Shown here: piece by piece, positions 47,164 through 56,470 of the stretch
How the letters are laid out: each line of letters opens with the position of its first letter
Numbering within the stretch: the first letter of the stretch is position 1
Assembly: GCF_001449115.1 (NCBI RefSeq)
Contig: NZ_LAIJ01000009.1
Span: 1 to 64,000, forward strand
DNA length: 64,000 nt
Direction of reading: 5' to 3'
From: Occallatibacter gabretensis
Lineage (GTDB): Bacteria; Acidobacteriota; Terriglobia; Terriglobales; Acidobacteriaceae
The notes under the pieces: model-generated
Told to the model about the DNA's origin: nothing
The model's database searches: none
Seen by the model: only the letters and a program-made list of their open reading frames with translations
Program-made: the position numbers and the translations under genes

Positions 47164-48817
47164 CCGGAACTGCGCCGACGATTTTGGTGACCTGCGTGGG
47201 CAGAGAAAACTCTGCGCCTGCGGACTCGACGACGCCGAGGATTTTGAGGAGCAGGGCCTCCTGCGCCTCGTAGAAGCGGACGGGGTTTTCGGCAAAGATG
47301 TAGGCGGAGATTTCGATATCGTCTGAGAACGACCGGATAGCAATGAAGTTGACGCGGGCGGTGGGGGTTTCGACGCCGGGGTCATCTTCGAAAAGTCTGC
47401 GAATGCCGCCGAGGACGGCTTGCATCTGTGCGGCGGTGGTGTCATAACGCAGCGTGAGTACGTGGTAGAAGCGATATTTGTCGCGCAGGGTAAAGTTCTC
47501 CACGTTCATGATGGAGAGCTGGCCGTTGGGGATAGTCACAATGGTGCGCTCGGGGGTGCGGATGCGCGTGGAGCGCAAACCGATGTCGAGGACATTGCCT
47601 TCAACGAGGCCGATTTTGCACTGATCGCCGATGCGGATGGGGCGATCCGAGATGATCATGATGCCGCCAAAGAGGTTTTCAAGGGTCTTCTGCGCGGCAA
47701 AGGCGACGGCCAGGCCACCGATGCCGAGGCCGGTGAGCACGGCAGTGAGATTGATGCCGCGCATATCAAGCAGCACAAGCGCGCCAATGATTACCGCGCC
47801 GATCTGTGAAAGGCGACCGATGAGACCAGCAAGGGCGATCTTGTCGGTGGACTGAAGGCGCTTGAGCCTGGCCACATAGAGTTGTGTGAAGCCACCGATG
47901 ATGCGCGTGAAGAACCAGGTGACGCCGATGACGATGACGACGAGACCGACGTTACGCCATATGGCGCGAGAGAGCACTGAAGGCAGATAAGTCCCGAAGA
48001 TAAACAGGACAATACCGATGAGAAGCAGGCGAAGCGGTGGGTGGATGCTTTGCACATGCTCGGCGACCTTATCGCCTGCGACGCGCCTAGCAAACTTCAT
48101 GAAGATGGGGTGAAAGAGCTTATTGAGCCAGGAAGCAATGAACAGAACAAGGGGGATGGCGGCGATCAGGACAAGCCATCGCCAGATGGGGACGGTCAGG
48201 AAACGAGCCTGCAGCCATCCAGGGAGCTTCTGTTCCGTCGGCGAGAGATCGGTAAGGTTGTCATGGGCGTCGGGAATCTGCGCTAGGGTGGCGGCGGAGA
48301 AAAGCCAGACGGGAGGCTCATCGCCCAGTTTGACGCGGGTCAGCCGGATGGGAAGGTTGCCGGTGGCGGCGGATGTGGAGCCTACATGCTCCTCGTTTAG
48401 CTTTTCGGGATTGGCCTGACTTCCCTCGGGCTTGCGGCTGAGCCTGGCCAGGTCAATCGAGGCATCGCGATCGAGAACTTCTTTGAGCTGTTGGGCAAGT
48501 TTGCGGGCCAGCTGGCCATGCTGCCTGGTGTCGAGATATTGCACGGCGGTGTCGTAGTCGTCGCTGGAGGCTGCCTTGATGAAACCGAGCACGGTGCCGC
48601 GTGGCGTGGAGCGGCCGAAGGGGTCGTCGTTGCTCTGCTCATGCACGGCGGGCGCCGCGGCTTGCGACGGAACACTTAAGCCGGGAATGACAGGTGAGAC
48701 CGGAGCTTTGGCGGTTCCGGGCGCGGCCGGGACCTGCGCCGAAGCAATCTGGGCGAGCAGTAGCACCGGAAGCAGGGCCGGAAACATCCAGCGCGTGATG
48801 AAAGAGGATAGCCGCAT
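47096..48817 (-). CDS. MscS-family mechanosensitive ion channel
   Basis: 573 residues. A signal-like N-terminus (FPALLPVLLLAQIASAQ) is followed by a periplasmic domain (about 30-185) and several membrane helices from about 190. The pore-lining TM3 and beta domain are unmistakable: GLAVAFAAQKTLENLFGG and IRIGDQCKIGLVEGNVLDIG, then LRSTRIRTPERTIVTIPNG. The last 30 residues are an Ala/Ser/Pro tail (TASAQPSSPPAAAAGSPE). The channel releases solutes on hypo-osmotic shock. The tail region overlaps the convergent gene by 68 bp. Confidence 0.93.
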   Translation of the reverse strand: MRLSSFITRWMFPALLPVLLLAQIASAQVPAAPGTAKAPVSPVIPGLSVPSQAAAPAVHEQSNDDPFGRSTPRGTVLGFIKAASSDDYDTAVQYLDTRQHGQLARKLAQQLKEVLDRDASIDLARLSRKPEGSQANPEKLNEEHVGSTSAATGNLPIRLTRVKLGDEPPVWLFSAATLAQIPDAHDNLTDLSPTEQKLPGWLQARFLTVPIWRWLVLIAAIPLVLFIASWLNKLFHPIFMKFARRVAGDKVAEHVQSIHPPLRLLLIGIVLFIFGTYLPSVLSRAIWRNVGLVVIVIGVTWFFTRIIGGFTQLYVARLKRLQSTDKIALAGLIGRLSQIGAVIIGALVLLDMRGINLTAVLTGLGIGGLAVAFAAQKTLENLFGGIMIISDRPIRIGDQCKIGLVEGNVLDIGLRSTRIRTPERTIVTIPNGQLSIMNVENFTLRDKYRFYHVLTLRYDTTAAQMQAVLGGIRRLFEDDPGVETPTARVNFIAIRSFSDDIEISAYIFAENPVRFYEAQEALLLKILGVVESAGAEFSLPTQVTKIVGAVPATASAQPSSPPAAAAGSPEARG

Positions 48818-48877
48818 TGTGCGTCAGTGTAGCGGAAAGCAGGCAACAGGGAATAGGGATCAGCGAACAGAGAAGAC

Positions 48878-50479
48878 TTAGTCTTCGCTGCCGTAGGCGG
48901 TGAGGCGCGATTCACTCAGATCCAGTTCTCGCTCGATTCTGCGCAGTACGGCGTCATTGATGCGGCCTTCATTGCGCAGGCCGATGGCAGTGTCACGCTC
49001 GATGCGCAGGGTTTCCAGAGAGAGCTCGGTGTAGTCGACGTGCTTTTTCGTAGCCTCCTGATTGTCTAGGTCGAGGCTCGCCAGATGGTTCTGGTAGTGG
49101 TCGATGAGATCGTCATAGAGATCCTCATTGCGTATGTTGTCGCGCTCGCGCGCCCCGGTGAGATGGGTGAGCGCAGCGCCTGCTACGATGCGGCGGGCCT
49201 CCAGTTCCTCGCAGTTCGGCCCATCTGTGCCGGACAGACCGAGCCAGCGGACAAGCGGAGGCAGGGTAAGCCCCTGTAGCACCAGCGTGACGAAAATAAC
49301 GCAGAAAGTGAGCAGCACAATGGCATTGCGGTAAGGGAAGGGCGAGCCGTCCATGAGCACGATCGGCAGGGCAAGTGCGCCGGCCAGGGAGATGACGCCA
49401 CGCATACCGGTCCAGCCCACCACGAAGACCTCTCGTGGACGGGGAGGGGGCAGGCGGCGATTGAGCACGCGCGTATTGAACCAGAAGGCGAGGTGCGAGC
49501 CGGGAAGGACCCACGCCAGCCGCAAGGCAATCAGGATAAGGCTGAAGAGAGCGCCGTCGAGAATGATTTTCCCAAGGCCGTACTCATGGATTGAGCCGCG
49601 AATCTGCGGGAACTGCAACCCGATGAGGACGAAGACCACGCCGTTGAGGATGAAGGTGAGCGATTCCCAGACGGACCAGAGCTTGAGCCGCGTGGCAGGC
49701 GAGAGGAACGTTGCCGATTTGACGCTTAAATAAAGCCCCGCGGTGACGACGGCAAGAACACCTGAGGCATGAAGCTCTTCTGCCGCGAGATAGATCACAT
49801 AGGGGGCAAGAATGCTGAGGGTGATCTCGATGGTGGCGTCTTCCAGGCGCCGCTCGATCTGCTCAATGACCCAGCCAATGGCGAGACCTACAAGGATGCC
49901 GCCGACGGTGAGCCAGAGAAGCTTCAGCAGGCCTTCCGAGACGGTGGGAATGCGTTCCTGGACGATGATTTGGCGGGCGAACTCGAGAGCAAGCAGGCCG
50001 GTAGCATCGTTGATCAGGCTCTCGCCTTCAAGGATGTCCACGATGCGCTCCGGCAGGCCGATGCGGCGCGCAATGGCGCTGGCGGCGATAGCGTCCGTGG
50101 GCGCAACAACCGCGCCGAGGAGCATGCCGAGACGCCAGTCGAAGCCGGGAAAGACGAAGGGCGCGAGCAGGCCGACGCCGGCGACGGTAAAGACGACCAG
50201 GCCGAAGGCAAGAAGCAGGATGGTGACAAGATTGGCCTTGAAGTCGCGCCAGGAGGTGTTCCATGCCGAGGAATAGAGCAGCGGCGGCAGGAAGATGAGG
50301 AAGACCAGGTCCGGGTTGAGCTCAATATGTGGAATGCCGGGCACGAAGCTGAGCGCCAGGCCGCCCAGGACCATGACGATGGGATACGGGGTGGAAAGCT
50401 TGCGCGCAAAGATGCCGAAGATCACGACAAAGCACAGCAGCAGAAGAAAGGCTATCTCTACGGCATGAATCTCGCTCAT
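48878..50479 (-). CDS. Monovalent cation:proton antiporter, CPA1 family
   Basis: 533 residues, about 12 membrane helices. Diagnostic motifs: PDLVFLIFLPPLLYSSAWN (about 60-75), VVAPTDAIAASAIARRIGLP with the transport Asp (about 125), and EGESLINDATGLLALEFARQ (about 150) with the ND pair. FVVGWTGMRGVISLAGALAL (about 355) is also typical of NhaP/YjcE-like Na+/H+ antiporters. A cytoplasmic C-terminal region of about 120 residues is helical and charged (DDLIDHYQNHLASLDLDNQE). It exchanges Na+ or K+ for H+ in pH and salt control. It lies 60 bp upstream of the mechanosensitive channel on the same strand, a sensible osmotic pairing. Confidence 0.94.
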   Translation of the reverse strand: MSEIHAVEIAFLLLLCFVVIFGIFARKLSTPYPIVMVLGGLALSFVPGIPHIELNPDLVFLIFLPPLLYSSAWNTSWRDFKANLVTILLLAFGLVVFTVAGVGLLAPFVFPGFDWRLGMLLGAVVAPTDAIAASAIARRIGLPERIVDILEGESLINDATGLLALEFARQIIVQERIPTVSEGLLKLLWLTVGGILVGLAIGWVIEQIERRLEDATIEITLSILAPYVIYLAAEELHASGVLAVVTAGLYLSVKSATFLSPATRLKLWSVWESLTFILNGVVFVLIGLQFPQIRGSIHEYGLGKIILDGALFSLILIALRLAWVLPGSHLAFWFNTRVLNRRLPPPRPREVFVVGWTGMRGVISLAGALALPIVLMDGSPFPYRNAIVLLTFCVIFVTLVLQGLTLPPLVRWLGLSGTDGPNCEELEARRIVAGAALTHLTGARERDNIRNEDLYDDLIDHYQNHLASLDLDNQEATKKHVDYTELSLETLRIERDTAIGLRNEGRINDAVLRRIERELDLSESRLTAYGSED

Positions 50480-50553
50480 GGGTGTGCTCCGGTTAGGCGG
50501 TACTTTCCTTGCTTGTGAGCATAGCTGAAAGCTGCTCCGGTATCATCAACTTC

Positions 50554-50988
50554 ATGCTTCGAGTAAAACGTCTGGATGAGGGCGCCCAGCTGCCAGTGGT
50601 GGCGCACCCGGGAGAAGACCTGGGCTACGATGTCTTTGCGCTGGAAGGCGTAACACTTGCTCCGCACGCCACAGTGCGCGTCCGCACGGGGATTGCCGTA
50701 GAGGCCAGACACCCGGAAACCGGCGCGGCGCTGGGGCTGCTGGTGCGGGACCGGTCTTCCATGGCCTCTCGGGGAATTGCCGCGACCGGCGGGGTGATTG
50801 ACGCCGGATATCGCGGGGAAATCCAGATTCTGCTGACAAACCTCGGCCTGGCTGACGTTGAGCTGAAGGCAGGGGAAAAGATCGCGCAGATGATTCCGGT
50901 TCCGGTGCTGACAGGGGTGGTTGAGGAAACGGAAGCGCTGGAAGCCTCGTCGCGGGCGGAAAAAGGGTTCGGAAGCTCGGGGCGGTAA
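50554..50988 (+). CDS. dut: dUTP diphosphatase
   Basis: 144 residues from ATG 50554 (MLRVKRLDEGAQLPVVAHPG). The five trimeric dUTPase motifs are present: EDLGYDVFA (1), VRDRSSMASRGI (2), GVIDAGYRGEIQILLTN (3, with the catalytic Asp), GEKIAQMIPVPV (4) and RAEKGFGSSGR (5, phosphate-closing arm; RAEKGFGSS instead of RGxGGFGST). It hydrolyses dUTP to dUMP, keeping uracil out of DNA. A small HTH gene follows 27 bp later. Confidence 0.95.
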   Translation: MLRVKRLDEGAQLPVVAHPGEDLGYDVFALEGVTLAPHATVRVRTGIAVEARHPETGAALGLLVRDRSSMASRGIAATGGVIDAGYRGEIQILLTNLGLADVELKAGEKIAQMIPVPVLTGVVEETEALEASSRAEKGFGSSGR

Positions 50989-51015
50989 AACTGCGCGCAT
51001 GAAGGGAGATCGCGC

Positions 51016-51297
51016 ATGAAAAAGAAGAACATTGGATCCACGTTTGATAGCTGGCTTCGGGAAGAAGGCATCTACGAAGAGGTAAGCGCGAATGCCATCA
51101 AGCGCGTCGTAGCTCGGCAGATTGCATCCGCAATGGACCAAAAAGGGCTGACTAAAGCCGAAATGGCCCGGCGGATGAATACCAGCAGAGCTTCTCTCGA
51201 CCGGCTTCTTGACCCTGAGAACAATTCCATCACTTTGACCACACTGCACAAGGCGGCGAGTGTTGTTGGCAGGGAAATTCGTCTGGAACTCGTTTAA
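51016..51297 (+). CDS. Small XRE-type HTH regulator
   Basis: 93 residues, ATG 51016 with AAGGGAGATCGCGC upstream. The helix-turn-helix is at about 32-75: QIASAMDQKGLTKAEMARRM followed by NTSRASLDRLLDPENNSITL; the tail HKAASVVGREIRLELV gives a short strand as in HigA-like antitoxins. The N-terminal 30 residues (IGSTFDSWLREEGIYEEVSA) are typical of chromosomal antitoxins downstream of RelE-type toxins, but the gene upstream is dut. Probably an orphan regulator co-transcribed with dut. Confidence 0.85.
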   Translation: MKKKNIGSTFDSWLREEGIYEEVSANAIKRVVARQIASAMDQKGLTKAEMARRMNTSRASLDRLLDPENNSITLTTLHKAASVVGREIRLELV

Positions 51298-51432
51298 CGC
51301 AATTTCCCCCGGGATGGCAACCATTTTGGAACCAAACACCCCAAAAGGCCGTATCCTGATTGAGACGATTCTTTTCAGCTGCAATCAAGCCAGGCGCGTG
51401 CGCACCCGGCGGAGAGTTCCAGAGAGCGAACG

Positions 51433-52659
51433 ATGCAATGGATTGAAGCATTTCGACTGGCAATGCAATCGCTGTGGGCCAACAAGCTGCGCTCGATTCT
51501 GACGCTGCTTGGGGTCATCATCGGCGTCGCGTCGGTAATTACCGTTGTCACGCTGACCAATGGCGCAAAGCAGTTTGTCACCTCCAAGCTGAACACTTAC
51601 GGCGCGGCGACAGTCACCGTAAACAAGATGCCTGACAACTTCATGACCATGGAAGAGTACCTGGAATTCCAGAAGCGCAAGGACGTGCTCTACGACGATT
51701 ACAGGGCGATTCTTGAGGAATGCTCGCTCTGTGCATCGGTGGGCGCGCAGCGTACCTCCGTGGGCAAGGTTGTATACGGCAAGGAGAGCACGACGGACAC
51801 GTCGATTCGCGGCTGGACGTGGACGATGCCCGCGATCTCGAACCAGAACATTACGGTAGGCCGCATTTTTACGCAGTCTGAAGACGAGCATGCTGCGCAT
51901 GTAGCCATTGTGGGCGCGGATATTGTGGACAACATGCTCGGTGCGGGCGATCCGCTTGGCAAGGAGATTCGCGTGGACGGCTCGCCATACACGGTGATCG
52001 GCGTGGGCGAGGCGCAGGGCAAGATGTTCGGCAGCAGCATGGATAACTGGGTAGCGGTTCCGCTGACGGCTTATCTGCATGAGTACGGCACGCATGCCAC
52101 CATGACTGTCTATGTGGATGCGGGTGGGGGCGGTTCGGTCATGGACAACGTGATGGATCAGCTCCGAACGATCATGCGCACGCAGCGGCACCTGGCTCCG
52201 GGGACAAAAGACGCTTTCACGATTGACACGAGTTCGACGTTCCAGGATCTGCTGGGCAATATTCTGAACAACTTTGGCGCAGTCGTAGCGGCAATCGCAT
52301 CCATCTCACTGGTGGTAGGCGGCATTGTGATCATGAACATCATGCTGGTGGCCGTTACGGAGCGCACACGCGAGATTGGCGTGCGCAAAGCGCTGGGCGC
52401 CAAGCGTAACGACATTCTGCGGCAGTTCCTGATCGAGTCATCGATGCTTTCCGCTATGGGGGGAATCATGGGGATTCTTCTAGGCATTGCCGTGGCCAAG
52501 GGAATCACATTGGCGATTTCCTTCCCGTCGTCAGTTGAGTTGTGGTCAGTCATCCTGAGCCTTTTTGTGGCGACGGCCGTGGGCCTGTTCTTCGGCATTT
52601 ATCCGGCTTACAAGGCAGCCCAGCTCGACCCGATTACCGCGCTGAGGGCAGAGTTATGA
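51433..52659 (+). CDS. MacB-type ABC transporter permease 1
   Basis: 408 residues. The cytosolic N-terminus MQWIEAFRLAMQSLWANKLR leads into TM1 (SILTLLGVIIGVASVITVVT). A large periplasmic MacB_PCD domain spans about 45-255. Three C-terminal helices contain ASISLVVGGIVIMNIMLVAV then TERTREIGVRKALGAKRNDI, the FtsX/MacB coupling-helix signature, ending GIYPAYKAAQLDPITALRAE. The protein moves or transmits force to a periplasmic partner using an ATPase supplied in trans. Overlaps permease 2 by 4 bp (ATGA). No ATP-binding protein or adaptor gene is adjacent. Confidence 0.92.
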   Translation: MQWIEAFRLAMQSLWANKLRSILTLLGVIIGVASVITVVTLTNGAKQFVTSKLNTYGAATVTVNKMPDNFMTMEEYLEFQKRKDVLYDDYRAILEECSLCASVGAQRTSVGKVVYGKESTTDTSIRGWTWTMPAISNQNITVGRIFTQSEDEHAAHVAIVGADIVDNMLGAGDPLGKEIRVDGSPYTVIGVGEAQGKMFGSSMDNWVAVPLTAYLHEYGTHATMTVYVDAGGGGSVMDNVMDQLRTIMRTQRHLAPGTKDAFTIDTSSTFQDLLGNILNNFGAVVAAIASISLVVGGIVIMNIMLVAVTERTREIGVRKALGAKRNDILRQFLIESSMLSAMGGIMGILLGIAVAKGITLAISFPSSVELWSVILSLFVATAVGLFFGIYPAYKAAQLDPITALRAEL

Positions 52660-53912
52660 AATTTGCTGATACTCAGGAGTCCATCAAGCTGGCCTTTGAC
52701 ACGCTGCGCAAGAACAAGCTGCGCTCGGGGCTGACCATTCTCGGCATCAGTATCGGCATCTGTACTGTGATTCTGATTTCATCGGCCATTAACGGGCTGA
52801 ATACAAATATCGACGACTTTGTAAAGCGGCTGGGCACCAATGCGCTTTGGGTCTTCCACTTTGAGCCGTTCGGCCAGCGGCCCACCACGGAAGAGCTCAA
52901 TCGCAAGAGGCTTACGTATGACGACGCGATAGCCATCCGCAGCCTGCCTTACGTAGCGGCAGTGGATCCTGAGCTGACGGACCAGAACTTTCAAACTGGT
53001 CTGGGAGGACTCTCAGTCAAGGCTGGATCGCACCGCATCTCCAACACGATTGTCTCCGGCGTTACCTCGCAGATCACCGAGGTCAATGACATCAAGCTGA
53101 CGGAAGGCCGCATCTTCACGGATTCTGAAGAAGAGCGCGCTGCAAAGGTTGCCGTACTGGGCCACGACGCGGCTGGGGATCTCTTCCCCGACAAGTCAGC
53201 CATTGGCCAGGATGTGGATGTGCATGGAACCATCTATACCGTGATCGGTGTGCTGGACAAGCAGCCACAGCCTTTTGGCAGCGGCCGCAACCAGCAGGAC
53301 AACTCCGTCTATCTGCCGCTTGAAACCTTCCGCCAGATTCATCCAGAGGTCAAGGACTACTGGCTGGTGGTGAAGTACGACGACCCCAAGCATAAGGACG
53401 CTGTCATTGAAGAAGTGCGCGAGCTGCTGCGCGTGCGCCGCGGCCTGCGCGTGCAGCAGGACGACAACTTCGCCATCTTTGGCCCCGACTCTCTGAGCCG
53501 GCTGTGGAACTCGCTGACGGGATCGCTGTTCCTGTTCATGATTGCCGTATCGAGCGTAGGCCTGATGGTGGGCGGCGTGGGCGTGATGAACATCATGCTT
53601 GTCTCTGTCACGGAGCGCACGCGAGAGATCGGCATCCGCAAGGCAATTGGCGCGACGAAGAAAAATATTCTCCTGCAGTTCACCCTGGAAGCAGTGGCGC
53701 TGTGCGCCGTGGGAGGCATTATCGGCATCCTGGCGGGCGCACTGTTCACGCTGATCCTGCACTTTGCGGTGCCGTTCCTGCATGCGGCGCTCTCAACCAC
53801 CTGGGTTGTGGTTGCCTTCTGCGTGTCGGCGCTGATCGGACTGGTCTTCGGCATCTATCCCGCATGGAAGGCGGCAAGCCTGGACCCTATTGAGGCTCTG
53901 CGGTACGAGTAA
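52656..53912 (+). CDS. MacB-type ABC transporter permease 2
   Basis: 418 residues from ATG 52656, overlapping permease 1 by 4 bp. Same architecture: SIKLAFDTLRKNKLRSGLTI, TM1, a MacB_PCD domain (about 50-270), three C-terminal helices with VGLMVGGVGVMNIMLVSVTE and RTREIGIRKAIGATKKNILL, ending GIYPAWKAASLDPIEALRYE. The two permeases resemble each other through their full length and probably form a heterodimer. A terminator follows at 53930. Confidence 0.92.
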   Translation: MKFADTQESIKLAFDTLRKNKLRSGLTILGISIGICTVILISSAINGLNTNIDDFVKRLGTNALWVFHFEPFGQRPTTEELNRKRLTYDDAIAIRSLPYVAAVDPELTDQNFQTGLGGLSVKAGSHRISNTIVSGVTSQITEVNDIKLTEGRIFTDSEEERAAKVAVLGHDAAGDLFPDKSAIGQDVDVHGTIYTVIGVLDKQPQPFGSGRNQQDNSVYLPLETFRQIHPEVKDYWLVVKYDDPKHKDAVIEEVRELLRVRRGLRVQQDDNFAIFGPDSLSRLWNSLTGSLFLFMIAVSSVGLMVGGVGVMNIMLVSVTERTREIGIRKAIGATKKNILLQFTLEAVALCAVGGIIGILAGALFTLILHFAVPFLHAALSTTWVVVAFCVSALIGLVFGIYPAWKAASLDPIEALRYE

Positions 53913-53929
53913 GCAGGGAGATCGAAAAC

Positions 53930-53965
53930 AAAAGGCGTAATCCGCGAGCGCGGGTTGCGCCTTTT
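53930..53965. terminator. Bidirectional terminator between convergent genes
   Basis: AAAAGGCG..CCGCG and CGCGGG..CGCCTTTT pair with two mismatches around AGC, with A run on the left and T run on the right. It serves permease 2 and possibly the convergent hydrolase. Confidence 0.7.
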
Positions 53966-53987
53966 CTATTGCTTATAGGTTTTCTGA

Positions 53988-55253
53988 CTACTGCTTCTTC
54001 TGACTGTGCGCGTGCACATGCTTGTGCGCTACGCCGTGGGCCGGCCTGGGCGGCGGAGGCGGTAGCGGCGGCAGACCGGAGACGGTAAGCAGAAGATTGT
54101 TGGCGGCGTAGAAGAGATTGACGTGCTGGACGGGCGCGCCTTGCCCGGGTGTTGCAGGTTTAGGCTGGGCGGGCTTGGACCGGTTTGGTTTGGGTCTGCT
54201 GGGACCATCCGTGGCGGCAAAGAAGATGGCCGCGTTGCGCGCATGGTTGATCGCGATATAGGTTACAAAACCGGCGCCGCCGCCGGTCTTTTCGACGATG
54301 TGCGAAGGGCTGCTGGGTGGCAGCAGATGCATCCATCCCAGGCCAAGGCCGGTTGGTTCACCTGCGCGATCGAGTCCCTGCTGACGGACAAGGTTCGACG
54401 CCTGGATATAGACGCCTTGGGCCGCGGGATCCTGTGCGGGCGCGCCTGTTCCGAGCAAGTATTTCAGCCAGATTTCCATATCGCTCGCTGTGGAGTAGAG
54501 GCCGGAGCTGCCCGCGGATTCTTCGGTAGAGGTGCACGGGCCGTCGTCACGCGAGCCGCTGTGGAGCAGACGATTGCATTGAGCCGCAGTTGGGAAATAA
54601 GTAGTGTTGTACATGCGGAGCGGCTTGAGCGTGCGCGCGGTAAGCAGGGCCGCATACTGCTGGTGAGCGGCGGACTGCAAGGCATCGCCCAGAAAATCGT
54701 ACGCGACATTGGAATAAAGAGCGGCGGTGCCGGGAGTGGCGCTGAGATGCTGATCTGGCAGCCAGCGCCAGCGCGTAGCGTAATCCGGAAATGTAAAGTG
54801 CGGCGTGTTGCGGGGAGCGCCGCTGACCTCGCGCGGCAGACCGGAAGTATGAGTGGCAAGGTCAGAGAGCATGATGGCTCTTACGCGCTTGGGTACGATC
54901 GTATGCGGCGGAGCAAAACGCTGCAGCGGGTCCGTGAGCTTCACAGTTTTGCCGGCAACCAGCTTGGTGAGAAGATCTGCCGTGAAGATTTTCGTGAGCG
55001 AGCAGATCCGCACCACTGAATCCCGCGTGGGGATCTGGTGAGAGCCGGGAGCGGTTTCACCGTATCCGTGAAAGAAGACCTGGTTGTCATGGACGATGAC
55101 GAGAACCAGGCCGGTGGCGCCGGAGTCCCGAAAGAGCTCGTCGCCGAGTGTGGTCATGGTTTGCGGATCGTAGAGCGGCGCGGGAACCTGCGCGAAGACA
55201 GGTACAAACGAAAAGACAAGCAGCGGGGTCAGAATTTTGAAGAAAGATTTCAT
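53988..55253 (-). CDS. Secreted class C beta-lactamase-family serine hydrolase
   Basis: 421 residues with a signal peptide (MKSFFKILTPLLVFSFVPVF, AQ). Active-site motifs: ICSLTKIFTADLL with S-x-x-K (about 88), ALYSNVAYDFLG with Y-S-N (about 178) and HIVEKTGGGAGFVTY with K-T-G (about 318). The family includes AmpC, esterases and D-amino-acid peptidases. The C-terminus is Pro-rich and His-rich (LPPLPPPPPRPAHGVAHKHV), unusual for AmpC, and an internal RPKPNRSKPAQPKPATPG stretch interrupts the end of the domain. The substrate cannot be inferred; resistance should not be assumed. Confidence 0.88.
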   Translation of the reverse strand: MKSFFKILTPLLVFSFVPVFAQVPAPLYDPQTMTTLGDELFRDSGATGLVLVIVHDNQVFFHGYGETAPGSHQIPTRDSVVRICSLTKIFTADLLTKLVAGKTVKLTDPLQRFAPPHTIVPKRVRAIMLSDLATHTSGLPREVSGAPRNTPHFTFPDYATRWRWLPDQHLSATPGTAALYSNVAYDFLGDALQSAAHQQYAALLTARTLKPLRMYNTTYFPTAAQCNRLLHSGSRDDGPCTSTEESAGSSGLYSTASDMEIWLKYLLGTGAPAQDPAAQGVYIQASNLVRQQGLDRAGEPTGLGLGWMHLLPPSSPSHIVEKTGGGAGFVTYIAINHARNAAIFFAATDGPSRPKPNRSKPAQPKPATPGQGAPVQHVNLFYAANNLLLTVSGLPPLPPPPPRPAHGVAHKHVHAHSQKKQ

Positions 55254-55295
55254 GCGTGCTGAAAATAGATTAAAGCTTTCACTGCTCCTGGATCC

Positions 55296-55823
55296 TTACT
55301 GCCCCTGGATTTCGTAGGGAACGGCAAAGCGGCCGATCTGGATGATGGAGTGCTCCGACGGCGGCCAGATGTGCAGGCTTTCTACAGCCTGCGTTCCGGT
55401 CATGTGCTTGGCTTCCGCCGTACCCACCAGCACTCCTGTCTCCGCAACGTGAAAATGCACACTGAGCGCCTCGCCGGAATCATCCCGCGTCCAGCCGAAT
55501 GCGTACTCGCCGGGCTTGAGCGTCACGCCGCCAATTTTGATGGGTGCCTGTACAACGAGGTAATGCGAGTACTTCCCTTCCGCGGAATAACCCGCAGTGA
55601 GCAACACCACCCCGGCGATAAAGCGTCCGTGAGAGTCCACAATGCCAGTGGCAGTGCGCATCTCGGTTTCAATGTGTTCCTTCTCCACCGTGGCGCGCGC
55701 GGGCAGAAGCGATGCAAGCTCGGATTCCGAGGCCTGCCGCCAGCCGCCGTGCTGCGCGGAGACGCCAACGCTCAGCGATACAAGAAGCAGGGCCGCCGGA
55801 ATCCATCGTCGGAAAAATATCAC
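55296..55823 (-). CDS. Secreted protein of unknown function at the end of a two-component operon
   Basis: 175 residues with signal peptide WIPAALLLVSLSVGVSAQ. The mature part is beta-rich (GVTLKPGEYAFGWTRDDSGE, LSVHFHVAETGVLVGTAEA). It starts at ATG 55823, overlapping the stop of the response-regulator gene as ATGA, so it is translated from the same message. It may be a partner or an output of the sensor system. No family is recognised. Confidence 0.82.
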   Translation of the reverse strand: MIFFRRWIPAALLLVSLSVGVSAQHGGWRQASESELASLLPARATVEKEHIETEMRTATGIVDSHGRFIAGVVLLTAGYSAEGKYSHYLVVQAPIKIGGVTLKPGEYAFGWTRDDSGEALSVHFHVAETGVLVGTAEAKHMTGTQAVESLHIWPPSEHSIIQIGRFAVPYEIQGQ

Positions 55824-56470
55824 TGGCGCTGCCTCGGCAGGGATTCGAGCGGAATAATGCCGCGTTGAATGGCAGCCGTGGCCGCCTGCGTGCGGTCGCT
55901 TACACCGAGCTTCGAGAGCAGACTGTTGATGTGAGTCTTCACGGTGGCCTCAGAGATCAGCAACTCCACCGCAATCTCCTTGTTGCTCTTGCCGTGCACA
56001 ATCTGTTCGAGCACATCGAACTCGCGCTGGGTGAGCTCTTCCGTGCCCACGCGTTCGGCAAGCCGCTGCGCCACGGCAGGAGGAATATGCTGCCTGCCCG
56101 CGTGCACTGTGCGAATGGCGGCAATGAGTTCTTCGCTGGTCATGCCTTTGAGCAGATAGGAGCGCGCGCCGGCCTGCAGAGCGCGATAGATGTCCTCGTC
56201 GCCGTCGTATGTGGTGAGCACGATGAAGCGCGCGCCGGGCGACTCCATGCGAATGCGTTCGATGACGTCAACGCCGGAGAGCCGCGGCAGGCGCAGGTCA
56301 ATGAGCGTAATGGCCGGCTGATGCTTGCGGAACTGCGTGATGGCCTCAACACCGTCGGCGGCCTGGCCGACAACCTCAAGTCCATCGGCAACGCTGAGCA
56401 GCGCCACAAGGCCCTGGCGCACCACGTGGTGATCTTCTACGACTAAAACTCGAATGGGTTCCGCTGTCAT
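55820..56470 (-). CDS. NarL/FixJ-family response regulator
   Basis: 216 residues. The receiver domain (about 6-125) has the acidic pair in VVEDHH, the phospho-acceptor Asp58 in LIDLRLPRLSGVDVI, the switch Thr in FIVLTTYDGDEDI and the Lys in SYLLKGMTSEEL. The LuxR-type helix-turn-helix (about 147-205) reads LTQREFDVLEQIVHGKSNKE then IAVELLISEATVKTHINSLL. It overlaps the sensor gene upstream and the secreted-protein gene downstream by 4 bp each. Confidence 0.96.
   Translation of the reverse strand: MTAEPIRVLVVEDHHVVRQGLVALLSVADGLEVVGQAADGVEAITQFRKHQPAITLIDLRLPRLSGVDVIERIRMESPGARFIVLTTYDGDEDIYRALQAGARSYLLKGMTSEELIAAIRTVHAGRQHIPPAVAQRLAERVGTEELTQREFDVLEQIVHGKSNKEIAVELLISEATVKTHINSLLSKLGVSDRTQAATAAIQRGIIPLESLPRQRQ

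Noticed and set aside
50476..51384. 302-codon reverse frame opposite dut and the HTH gene
   Set aside because: Antisense of two well-supported genes; no domain and poor composition.
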